64,000 nt of DNA from assembly GCF_014656215.1 (NCBI RefSeq), contig NZ_BNBZ01000012.1, positions 1 through 64,000 on the forward strand, read 5' to 3'. The notes beneath the pieces are model-generated. The model made no database searches. It was not told the origin of the DNA and saw only the letters and a program-made list of their open reading frames with translations. Numbering within the stretch: the first letter of the stretch is position 1; every line of letters starts with the position of its first letter. The DNA is from Streptomyces zaomyceticus (GTDB taxonomy: Bacteria > Actinomycetota > Actinomycetes > Streptomycetales > Streptomycetaceae). The position numbers and the translations under genes were made by a program. Shown in pieces: positions 43,302-50,784 of this stretch.

Positions 43302-44350
43302 CCCGGCTGATCCCCTCGCCGGTCGTCGTCGACATCCGCAGGGGAGCGCTGGACGACCTGTCCGCGCTCCTCGCGGACCAGCGGATCTCCAGCAACGGCA
43401 AGATCGCCGTCGCCATCAGCGGCGGCTCGGGCCTCAAGCTGCGTGACCACTTCGCCCCCGAGCTGCCCGGCGCCGACTGGTACCCGGTCGCCGGCGGCAC
43501 CATCGACGAGGCCGTGAAGCTCGCCGACGCCATGCGCGGCAAGCGGTACGACGCCGTGGTCGCCCTCGGCGGCGGCAAGATCATCGACGTGACGAAGTAC
43601 GCGGCGGCCCGGGTCGGGCTGCCGCTGGTGGCCATCGCCACCAACCTCTCGCACGACGGGATCTGCTCCCCGATCTCGACCCTGGACAACGACAACGGCC
43701 GGGGTTCGTACGGTGTGCCCACCCCGATCGCCCTCGTCATCGACCTGGACGTGATCAGGGACGCCCCGGTCCGCTTCGTGCGCTCCGGCATCGGCGACGC
43801 GATCTCCAACCTCTCCGCCATCGCGGACTGGGAGCTCTCGCACCAGGTGACCGGCGAGCCCGTCGACGGCCTCGCGGCCGCCATGGCCCGCAGCGCCGGC
43901 GAGGCCGTGCTCCGCCACCCCGGCGGCGTCGGCGACGACGACTTCCTGGTCACCCTCTCCGAGGGCCTGGTCATGTCCGGCATCGCCATGTCGATCAGCG
44001 GGGACAGCCGCCCCTCCTCGGGCGCCTGCCACGAGATCAGCCACGCCTTCGACCTGCTCTTCCCGGCCCGCGCCGCCAGCCACGGCGAGCAGTGCGGTCT
44101 CGGAGCGGCCTTCGCCATGCACCTGCGCGGCGCCCACGAGGGCTCCGCCCAGATGGTCGAGACCCTGCGCCGGCACGGGCTGCCCGTCCTGCCGGAGGAG
44201 ATGGGCTTCACCGTGGACGAGTTCGTCCAGGCGGTGTCCTTCGCCCCGCAGACCCGGCCGGGCCGCTTCACCATCCTCGAACACCTCGACCTGTCCGACG
44301 ACGAGATCAGGGACGCGTACGCCGACTATGCCAAAGCCATCCGTAGCTGA
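43289..44350 (+). CDS. sn-glycerol-1-phosphate dehydrogenase-type enzyme (EgsA/AraM-like)
   Basis: 353 residues in the iron-containing alcohol dehydrogenase superfamily, glycerol-1-phosphate dehydrogenase branch. Key parts: VALGGGKIIDVTKYAA (NAD(P) site), IATNLSHDGICSPIST (very like the archaeal ASHDG-x-ASP block), SGDSRPSSGACHEISHAFD with metal-binding His, and SHGEQCGLGAAF with a second His. Such enzymes reduce dihydroxyacetone phosphate to glycerol-1-phosphate, the archaeal enantiomer; Bacillus AraM is a bacterial example. A relative acting on another phospho-ketose cannot be excluded. GTG start inside the preceding gene. Confidence 0.87.
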   Translation: MPVLTRLIPSPVVVDIRRGALDDLSALLADQRISSNGKIAVAISGGSGLKLRDHFAPELPGADWYPVAGGTIDEAVKLADAMRGKRYDAVVALGGGKIIDVTKYAAARVGLPLVAIATNLSHDGICSPISTLDNDNGRGSYGVPTPIALVIDLDVIRDAPVRFVRSGIGDAISNLSAIADWELSHQVTGEPVDGLAAAMARSAGEAVLRHPGGVGDDDFLVTLSEGLVMSGIAMSISGDSRPSSGACHEISHAFDLLFPARAASHGEQCGLGAAFAMHLRGAHEGSAQMVETLRRHGLPVLPEEMGFTVDEFVQAVSFAPQTRPGRFTILEHLDLSDDEIRDAYADYAKAIRS

Positions 44351-45107
44351 GCTCCGCCCGGTCGTTCACCCCCCGGGTGTGAAGGACCGGCGCAGCGGGG
44401 AGCACTGGGGCGGCCGCCTGTACATGCGGGAGATCTCCCTCAGGATCACCCGGCGGCTCGTCGGCACCAGGATCACGCCGAACCAGCTCACGTACGTGAT
44501 GACCCTCGCGGGCGTCCTCGCGGCACCGGCCCTGCTGGTGCCCGGGATCCCCGGGGCGCTGCTCGGCGCGCTCATGGTCCAGCTCTACCTGCTGCTCGAC
44601 TGCGTCGACGGCGAGGTGGCCCGCTGGAAGAAGCAGTTCTCCCTGTCCGGGGTCTACCTGGACCGGGTCGGCGCGTACCTCTGCGACGCGGCCGTGCTCG
44701 TCGGCTTCGGCCTGCGGGCCGCCGACCTGTGGGGCTCGGGCCGGATCGACTGGCTGTGGGCCTTCCTCGGTACCCTGGCCGCCCTCGGCGCCATCCTGAT
44801 CAAGGCCGAGACCGACCTCGTCGGCGTCGCCCGGCACCAGGGCGGTCTGCCGCCGGTCAAGGAGGCCGCCTCCGAGCCGCGCTCCTCCGGCATGGCACTG
44901 GCCCGCAGGGCCGCCGGCGCGCTGAAGTTCCACCGGCTCGTCCTCGGCATCGAGGCCTCGCTGCTGATCGTCGTCCTGGCGATCGCGGACCAGGTCCGGG
45001 GCGATCTGTTCTTCACCCGTCTCGGTGTCGCCGTCCTGGCCGGCATCGCGCTGCTCCAGACCGTGCTGCACCTGGTGTCGATCATGGTCTCCAGCAGGCT
45101 GAAGTGA
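44328..45107 (+). CDS. CDP-alcohol phosphotransferase, altered fourth Asp
   Basis: 259 residues, about six membrane helices. Motif DCVDGEVARW is intact, but the second half reads GVYLDRVGAYLCD: the Asp expected four residues after the third Asp is Ala, with another Asp four residues later. In solved enzymes the fourth Asp is proposed as catalytic base, so this copy may use a different residue or acceptor. Overlaps the preceding gene by 23 bases. Works presumably on the CDP-alcohol made by the operon. Confidence 0.83.
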   Translation: MPKPSVAELRPVVHPPGVKDRRSGEHWGGRLYMREISLRITRRLVGTRITPNQLTYVMTLAGVLAAPALLVPGIPGALLGALMVQLYLLLDCVDGEVARWKKQFSLSGVYLDRVGAYLCDAAVLVGFGLRAADLWGSGRIDWLWAFLGTLAALGAILIKAETDLVGVARHQGGLPPVKEAASEPRSSGMALARRAAGALKFHRLVLGIEASLLIVVLAIADQVRGDLFFTRLGVAVLAGIALLQTVLHLVSIMVSSRLK

Positions 45108-45115
45108 GGCCGGCC

Positions 45116-46000
45116 GTGAGTACGCCGCTCAAGGTGGGGGCCGTCGTGATCACGATGGGCAACCGCCCCGACGACCTGCGGGCGCTGATCGACTCGGTCG
45201 CCGAGCAGGAGGGCGACCCCGTCGAGGTCGTCGTCGTCGGACAGGGCACCCCGGTCACCGGGGTGCCCGCCGGGGTGCGGACCGTCGACCTGCCGGAGAA
45301 CGTCGGCATCCCCGCCGGCCGGAACGTCGGCATCGAGGCCTTCGGCCCCGGCGGCACCGACGTCGACGTCCTGCTCTTCCTGGACGACGACGGGCTGCTC
45401 GCCCACACGGACACCGCCGAGCTGGTCCGGCAGGCCTTCACCGCCGACCCGCGGCTCGGCATCATCACCTTCCGGATCGCCGATCCGGAGACCGGGGCCA
45501 CCCAGCGCCGGCACGTGCCGCGGCTGCGCGCCTCCGACCCGATGCGCTCCTCGCGGGTGACCACCTTCCTCGGCGGCGCCAACGCCGTCCGCACCAAGGT
45601 GTTCGCCGAAGTCGGCGATCTGCCGGGCGAGTTCTTCTACGCGCACGAGGAGACCGACCTCGCCTGGCGCGCGCTCGACGCCGACTGGATGATCGACTAC
45701 CGTTCGGACATGGTGCTGCTGCACCCCACCACAGCACCCTCCCGGCACGCCTCGTACCACTTCAACGTGGCCCGCAACCGAGTCTGGCTGGCACGCCGCA
45801 ATCTGCCCGCGCCCCTGGTGCCGGTGTATCTCGGCGTCTGGCTCCTGCTCACTCTGGCCCGTCGGCCCTCGCTCCCCGCGCTGAAGGCGTGGTTCGGCGG
45901 ATTCCGCGCAGGCTGGACGACCCCCTGCGGACCGCGCCGCCCCATGAGGTGGCGTACGGTGTGGCGGCTGACCCGGCTGGGTCGCCCCCCGGTCGTCTGA
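45116..46000 (+). CDS. family 2 glycosyltransferase
   Basis: 294 residues. GT-A fold: VGAVVITMGNRPDDLRALIDSV at the N-terminus, LPENVGIPAGRNVGIEA, metal/nucleotide-binding LFLDDDGLL, and the acceptor-side FFYAHEETDLAWRAL. A membrane-associating hydrophobic stretch (LVPVYLGVWLLLTLA) lies near the C-terminus. GTG at 45116 has GAGG six bases upstream; GTG at 45104 overlaps the preceding stop and is the alternative. Likely adds sugar to the polyol-phosphate product before export. Confidence 0.86.
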   Translation: MSTPLKVGAVVITMGNRPDDLRALIDSVAEQEGDPVEVVVVGQGTPVTGVPAGVRTVDLPENVGIPAGRNVGIEAFGPGGTDVDVLLFLDDDGLLAHTDTAELVRQAFTADPRLGIITFRIADPETGATQRRHVPRLRASDPMRSSRVTTFLGGANAVRTKVFAEVGDLPGEFFYAHEETDLAWRALDADWMIDYRSDMVLLHPTTAPSRHASYHFNVARNRVWLARRNLPAPLVPVYLGVWLLLTLARRPSLPALKAWFGGFRAGWTTPCGPRRPMRWRTVWRLTRLGRPPVV

Positions 46001-46049
46001 CATCGTGGTACCGACGTGCCGCGCATCTTGAACACGAAAGTTTCGACTT

Positions 46050-46979
46050 GTGAGTGACACACAGCAGGGCGGGGCGGTCGCGACGAGCGCGCCCCCGTCC
46101 GTCGACGAGGGCCTGACGCCGGCCGCGCTGGCCGCGAAGTACGGCCTCTCGGTCAGCGGCGCCAGGCCCGGACTGTTCGAGTACGTCCGCGACCTGTGGA
46201 GCCGGCGCCACTTCATCCTGGCCTTCTCCTCGGCGAAGCTGACCGCCCAGTACAGCCAGGCGAAGCTGGGCCAGGTGTGGCAGGTGGCGACCCCGCTGCT
46301 GAACGCCCTGGTCTACTACCTGATCTTCGGACTGATCCTGGGCGCCGGGCAGGGGATGACCAAGGAGGTCTACATCCCCTTCCTGGTGACCGGCATCTTC
46401 GTGTTCACCTTCACGCAGAGCTCCGTCATGGCGGGCGTCCGGGCGATCGCGGGCAACCTCGGACTCGTCCGGGCCCTGCACTTCCCCCGCGCCACACTCC
46501 CGATCTCCTTCTCGCTCCAGCAGCTCCAGCAGCTGCTGTTCTCGATGATCGTGCTCGTGGCGGTGGCGATGGCCTTCGGCAGCTACCCCTCGCTCCGCTG
46601 GCTGCTGGTGATCCCGGCGCTGTTCCTGCAGTTCGTCTTCAACATCGGCCTCGCCATGATCGTGGCCAGGATGGGCGCCAAGACGCCCGACCTCGCCCAG
46701 CTGATGCCGTTCGTCATGCGCACCTGGATGTACGCGTCCGGCGTGATGTTCTCGATCCCGGTGATGCTCGCCGACAAGCCCGCGTGGATCGCCGACATCC
46801 TCATGTACAACCCGGCGGCCGTCTACATGGACCTGATCCGCTTCGCCCTGATCGAGGGGTACAGCGCGCAGAACCTGCCGGACCATGTCTGGATGACCGC
46901 CCTCGGCTGGGCCCTGGTCTTCGGCATCGGCGGCTTCGTCTACTTCTGGAAGGCCGAGGAGAGGTACGGCCGTGGCTGA
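46050..46979 (+). CDS. ABC-2 type polysaccharide/polyol-phosphate exporter permease
   Basis: 309 residues, TagG/Wzm-like. After a cytosolic N-tail of about 45 residues and the amphipathic YVRDLWSRRHFILAFSSAKLTAQYSQAKLGQVWQVATPLL (a hallmark of this permease class) there are six membrane helices. Together with the next gene it forms an exporter of lipid-linked polymer. The GTG start has no strong ribosome binding site, with CGAAAGTTTCG (46035-46045) just before it. It follows the glycosyltransferase after 49 bases. Confidence 0.9.
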   Translation: MSDTQQGGAVATSAPPSVDEGLTPAALAAKYGLSVSGARPGLFEYVRDLWSRRHFILAFSSAKLTAQYSQAKLGQVWQVATPLLNALVYYLIFGLILGAGQGMTKEVYIPFLVTGIFVFTFTQSSVMAGVRAIAGNLGLVRALHFPRATLPISFSLQQLQQLLFSMIVLVAVAMAFGSYPSLRWLLVIPALFLQFVFNIGLAMIVARMGAKTPDLAQLMPFVMRTWMYASGVMFSIPVMLADKPAWIADILMYNPAAVYMDLIRFALIEGYSAQNLPDHVWMTALGWALVFGIGGFVYFWKAEERYGRG

Positions 46980-47763
46980 CACGAACACCAACCGGTCCGA
47001 CGTTCCCACCGTCATCTGCGACGACGTCCACATCGTCTACCGGGTCAACGCCGGTGGCGGCGGCAAGGGCAGCGCCACGGCGGCGCTCAGCCGGATCGTC
47101 GGCCGCGGCAAGGCCGAGGTCACCCGGGGCGTCCGCAAGGTCCACGCGGTCCGCGGCGTCACCTTCACCGCCTATCGCGGCGAGGCCATCGGCCTCATCG
47201 GCTCCAACGGCTCCGGCAAGTCCACCCTGCTGCGCGCCGTCGCCGGGCTGCTCCCCACCGAGAGCGGCAAGGTCTACACGGACGGCCAGCCCTCCCTCCT
47301 GGGCGTCAACGCGGCCCTCATGAACGACCTCACCGGTGAGCGCAACGTGATCCTGGGCGGGCTCGCCATGGGCATGAGCCGCGAGGAGGTGCGCTCGCGC
47401 TACGAGGGGATCGTCGACTTCTCCGGCATCAACGAGAAGGGCGACTTCATCAGCCTGCCCATGCGCACGTACTCCTCCGGCATGGGCGCCCGGCTCCGCT
47501 TCGCCATCGCGGCCGCCAAGAACCACGACGTCCTCCTCATCGACGAGGCGCTGGCGACCGGTGACCGCAAGTTCCAGATCCGCTCCGAGGAGCGCATCCG
47601 CGAGCTCCGCAAGGAGGCCGGCACGGTCTTCCTGGTGAGCCACAGCAACAAGTCCATCCGGGACACCTGCGACCGGGTGCTCTGGCTGGAGAAGGGCCAG
47701 CTCCTGATGGACGGGCCCACGGAAGAGGTCCTCAAGGCGTACGAGCGGGAGACCGCCCGCTGA
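46972..47763 (+). CDS. ABC exporter ATPase (TagH/Wzt-like)
   Basis: 263 residues. Walker A GSNGSGKST, signature YSSGMGARLRFA (the SSGM variant of the teichoic-acid/O-antigen family), Walker B VLLIDEALATGD, switch His in VSHSNKS. It has no C-terminal carbohydrate-binding extension, unlike O9a-type Wzt, so it more resembles TagH core or chain-length-independent exporters. GTG start overlaps the permease by 8 bases. It closes the operon; terminator at 47781-47814. Confidence 0.9.
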   Translation: MADTNTNRSDVPTVICDDVHIVYRVNAGGGGKGSATAALSRIVGRGKAEVTRGVRKVHAVRGVTFTAYRGEAIGLIGSNGSGKSTLLRAVAGLLPTESGKVYTDGQPSLLGVNAALMNDLTGERNVILGGLAMGMSREEVRSRYEGIVDFSGINEKGDFISLPMRTYSSGMGARLRFAIAAAKNHDVLLIDEALATGDRKFQIRSEERIRELRKEAGTVFLVSHSNKSIRDTCDRVLWLEKGQLLMDGPTEEVLKAYERETAR

Positions 47764-47780
47764 TCGGGTTCCCCGCCGCC

Positions 47781-47820
47781 GAACCGCCCCCACCCTTTCC
47801 GGTGGGGGCGGTTCCGTTTT
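47781..47820 (+). terminator. intrinsic terminator of the CDP-alcohol/ABC operon
   Basis: GAACCGCCCCCACC and GGTGGGGGCGGTTC make a 14-bp perfect stem with a six-base loop (CTTTCC), followed by CGTTTT. It is one of few here with a T-run. Confidence 0.88.
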
Positions 47821-47844
47821 CCGCGCGTCGCGCCACGACCCGGA

Positions 47845-47863
47845 ATGTTCATGCGGTAAACAT
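47845..47863. promoter_or_regulatory. putative autoregulatory operator of the TetR gene
   Basis: ATGTT and AACAT flank nine bases, ending 17 bases before the ATG. TetR-type inverted repeat; autoregulation is inferred. Confidence 0.45.
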
Positions 47864-47879
47864 CGGGCAGGATGAGTCC

Positions 47880-48527
47880 ATGGCAGCGATCTCGGGGGGA
47901 AAGACCTACCACCACGGCGACCTGCGCAACGCGCTGATCTGCGCCGCCGTCGACCTCGCCACCGAGGGCGGCCCCGAACGGGTCGTCCTGCGCGAGGCGG
48001 CCCGCCGGGTCGGCGTCTCGCCCACCGCCGCCTACCGGCACTTCGACGGACGGGGCGAACTCCTGCGCACCGTCAGGACCCATGCCCAGCGGCTGCTCGC
48101 CGACGCCATGGAACGGGCGGCCGCCCGCGAGCCCGGCGCCGACGACCCCGCCCTCGCCGCGGAACGCCGTGTGGCCGCCCTCTGCCGCGGATACGTGGGC
48201 TTCGCCGTCGACCAGCCCGGCCTCTACCGGGCCGCGTTCTGCGCGCCCCGCCCGGCCGCGCCCGACGAGCCGGCGCAGGACCGGCAGACCCCCGACCCCG
48301 AACTCCGCGCGTTCACCCTGCTCCGGGAGGCCCTCGAAGCCCTCGCCCGTACCGGGACCCCCCGGTTCGGCGTGCGGCCCGCCTCCGGCGCCGCAGCGTG
48401 GTCGGCCGTCCACGGACTGTCACTTCTGCTGCTGGAAGGCCCGCTTCGCCGTCTGTCCGCCCAGCGCAGGAACGCCGTCGTCGACACCACCCTCGCCATG
48501 GTCGTCTCCGGCACGCGCACCCACTGA
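47880..48527 (+). CDS. TetR family transcriptional regulator
   Basis: 215 residues. TetR helix-turn-helix: YHHGDLRNALICAAVDLATEGGPERVVLREAARRVGVSPTAAYRHFDGRGEL. The C-terminal domain (WHG-like: LCRGYVGFAVDQPGLYRAAF) is for a small ligand. It lies between the envelope operon and the hopanoid operon, so either may be its target; it has its own promoter after a strong terminator. No ligand can be named. Confidence 0.88.
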   Translation: MAAISGGKTYHHGDLRNALICAAVDLATEGGPERVVLREAARRVGVSPTAAYRHFDGRGELLRTVRTHAQRLLADAMERAAAREPGADDPALAAERRVAALCRGYVGFAVDQPGLYRAAFCAPRPAAPDEPAQDRQTPDPELRAFTLLREALEALARTGTPRFGVRPASGAAAWSAVHGLSLLLLEGPLRRLSAQRRNAVVDTTLAMVVSGTRTH

Positions 48528-48572
48528 ACCCTCCGGAAAGCCGAACTCCCCTGCGGCGCAGGCGGGTTGACG

Positions 48573-48634
48573 ACTCGTACGAGTGAGCTCCGGAGCGCCC
48601 GGCACCCCGGAATGGCGACGGCCGTCGTACGACG
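48573..48634. promoter_or_regulatory. pair of TCGTACGA palindromes upstream of the hopanoid operon
   Basis: ACTCGTACGAGT (48573-48584) and CGTCGTACGACG (48623-48634) are both perfect 12-bp palindromes sharing the core TCGTACGA, with centres 50 bp apart (about five helical turns). They lie about 150-200 bases before the first hopanoid gene. Confidence 0.5.
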
Positions 48635-48780
48635 TAAGCTGGACCGGTCTGTTTCGCGGCAAGTAGGGCGATACTCCACGACCATCGGGCCTCCGGCGGC
48701 GGCTCTACGGGCAGGGGTCGGCGGCGTGTCCGAAATAGGATGGATTGGATCGGCAGTGTAGAACGGGAGACGTGACGGCC

Positions 48781-48843
48781 ATGACGCAGAATCTCCAGCT
48801 CCACGAGGGTCTCGCCGTCCCTCCGTCGGGCAGTGACCTGTGA
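48781..48843 (+). CDS. 20-codon leader ORF coupled to hpnC
   Basis: ATG at 48781, preceded by GGGAG and a -10-like TAGAAC (48759-48764), encodes a 20-residue peptide beginning MTQNLQLHEG. Its TGA overlaps the GTG start of hpnC (GTGA). hpnC itself has no independent ribosome binding site, so translation of the enzyme probably depends on this ORF. Confidence 0.5.
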   Translation: MTQNLQLHEGLAVPPSGSDL

Positions 48844-49751
48844 CGGACACCCGGCAGGCGCGCACCGACGCCTCCTCGCGCGCCACCCTCGGCAAGGCCG
48901 CGGACGAGAACTTTCCCGTGGCGCCCTTCTTCCTGCCCCGGGCCTGGCGCGACGACCTCATGGCCGTCTACGGCTTCGCCCGGCTCGTCGACGACATCGG
49001 CGACGGCGACCTCGCCCCCGGCGGCGCCGACGCCCGCCACCTCGGCCTCGCCCCCGAGGCCGCCGAGGACCGGCTCGCCTTCCTCGACGCCTTCGAGGCC
49101 GACCTCCACCGCGTCTTCGACGGCACCCCCCGCCACCCCCTCCTCCGGGGCCTCCGGCCGACCGTGCTGCGCTGCGGGCTCACCCCCGAGCCCTTCCTCG
49201 GCCTGATCGCCGCCAACCGGCAGGACCAGCTGGTCGGGCGCTACGAGACCTACGACGACCTCCTCGCGTACTGCGCGCTCTCCGCCAACCCCGTCGGCCG
49301 GCTCGTCCTCGCGATCACCGGCACCGACACCCCCGAGCGGATCCGCCGCTCCGACGAGATCTGCACCGCCCTCCAGATCGTCGAGCACCTCCAGGACGTC
49401 GCCGAGGACCTCGGCAACGACCGGATCTACCTCCCCGCCGAGGACCTCAAGCGCTTCCACGTCACGGAGAGCGACCTGGCCCGGCCCACCGCCGGCGCCT
49501 CCGTACGCGCCCTGATCGCCTTCGAGGCGGATCGGGCCCGCGCACTGCTCCACGCGGGCACCCCCCTCGTCGGCAGCGTCCACGGCAGGCTCCGCCTCCT
49601 CCTGGCCGGCTTCACCGCCGGAGGCCTCGCCGCGCTCGACGCGATCACCGACGCCGGATTCGACGTGCTGACCGGCCCACCGAAGGCCACCAAGCCGAGC
49701 CTGATGCGCCAGGTGGGAGCGGTTCTGCTCCGGGCGCGGAGAGAGGGGTGA
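48840..49751 (+). CDS. hpnC: hopanoid squalene biosynthesis protein HpnC
   Basis: 303 residues, squalene/phytoene synthase family. In the HpnCDE route HpnC converts presqualene diphosphate to hydroxysqualene. The two Asp-rich motifs are FARLVDDIGDG and LQDVAEDLGNDRIYLP. FFLPRAWRDDLMAVYGFARL at the N-terminus is typical of HpnC. It begins at GTG overlapping the leader ORF and ends overlapping hpnD (GTGA). Confidence 0.93.
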   Translation: MTDTRQARTDASSRATLGKAADENFPVAPFFLPRAWRDDLMAVYGFARLVDDIGDGDLAPGGADARHLGLAPEAAEDRLAFLDAFEADLHRVFDGTPRHPLLRGLRPTVLRCGLTPEPFLGLIAANRQDQLVGRYETYDDLLAYCALSANPVGRLVLAITGTDTPERIRRSDEICTALQIVEHLQDVAEDLGNDRIYLPAEDLKRFHVTESDLARPTAGASVRALIAFEADRARALLHAGTPLVGSVHGRLRLLLAGFTAGGLAALDAITDAGFDVLTGPPKATKPSLMRQVGAVLLRARREG

Positions 49752-50698
49752 GCGCGACCGTGGAGGCACAGCCCCAGCCGTCCGCACCGGTCCAGGCCGC
49801 CTACAGCTACTGCGAGGCGGTCACCGGACAGCAGGCGCGGAACTTCGCCTACGGAATCCGGCTGCTGCCGACCGAGAAGCGCCAGGCGATGTCCGCGCTG
49901 TACGCCTTCTCCCGGCGTGTCGACGACATCGGCGACGGCACACTCCCGCCGGAGGCCAAGCGGGAACGCCTGGAGGCCACCCGCGGCCTGCTCGACCGGA
50001 TCCGCGCCGGCGGGATCGAGGAGGACGACACCGACCCCGTCGCCGTCGCCCTCGCCGACTCGGCCCGCCGCTTCCCGATCCCGCTCGGCGGCCTCGACGA
50101 ACTCATCGACGGCGTCCTCATGGACGTGCACGGCGCGACCTACGAGACCTGGGACGACCTCAAGGTCTACTGCCGCTGCGTCGCCGGGGCGATCGGCCGG
50201 CTCTCCCTCGGCGTCTTCGGCACCCAGCCCGGCGCCCAGGGCGTCGACCGCGCCCCCGAGTACGCCGACACCCTCGGCCTCGCCCTCCAACTCACCAACA
50301 TCCTCAGGGACGTACGCGAGGACGCCGGCAACGGGCGGACCTATCTGCCCGCCGACGACCTCGCCAAGTTCGGTTGCGGCGAGGGCTTCGGCGGCGACAC
50401 CCCGCCCGCCGGCGCCGACTTCGCCGGCCTCGTCCACTTCGAAGTGCGCCGCGCCCGCGCCCTGTTCGCCGAGGGCTACCGGCTGCTGCCCATGCTCGAC
50501 CGGCGCAGCGGCGCCTGCGTCGCCGCCATGGCCGGCATCTACCGCCGCCTCCTCGACCGGATCGAACGCGACCCCGAGGCCGTCCTGCGCGGCCGCGTCT
50601 CGCTGCCGGGCCGCGAGAAGGCGTACGTCGCGGTGCGCGGCCTCTCCGGCCTCGACACCCGCACCATCGCCCGGCGCACCGTCAGGAGGCGTGCCTGA
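49748..50698 (+). CDS. hpnD: presqualene diphosphate synthase HpnD
   Basis: 316 residues, same superfamily as HpnC. HpnD condenses two farnesyl diphosphates to presqualene diphosphate. ARNFAYGIRLLPTEKRQAMSALYAFSRRVDDIGDG holds the first Asp motif; NILRDVREDAGNGRTYLP the second. GTG start overlaps hpnC stop. Its own stop overlaps the ATG of a 28-codon ORF (ATGA) rather than hpnE. Confidence 0.93.
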   Translation: MSATVEAQPQPSAPVQAAYSYCEAVTGQQARNFAYGIRLLPTEKRQAMSALYAFSRRVDDIGDGTLPPEAKRERLEATRGLLDRIRAGGIEEDDTDPVAVALADSARRFPIPLGGLDELIDGVLMDVHGATYETWDDLKVYCRCVAGAIGRLSLGVFGTQPGAQGVDRAPEYADTLGLALQLTNILRDVREDAGNGRTYLPADDLAKFGCGEGFGGDTPPAGADFAGLVHFEVRRARALFAEGYRLLPMLDRRSGACVAAMAGIYRRLLDRIERDPEAVLRGRVSLPGREKAYVAVRGLSGLDTRTIARRTVRRRA

Positions 50699-50784
50699 TG
50701 AACCCGTACGCCCCCGCCCACCGGGCAACCCCGGGCGCCGCTTCGGCGTCCCTGCCCGCGACGACCCGAACGGAGGCCGCGTGA
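50698..50784 (+). CDS. 28-codon coupling ORF between hpnD and hpnE
   Basis: ATG overlaps the hpnD stop and TGA overlaps the hpnE GTG start. The peptide begins MNPYAPAHRATPG and is Ala/Thr/Pro-rich, without known function. It bridges an 82-base gap so that ribosomes pass from one enzyme to the next. Confidence 0.5.
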   Translation: MNPYAPAHRATPGAASASLPATTRTEAA

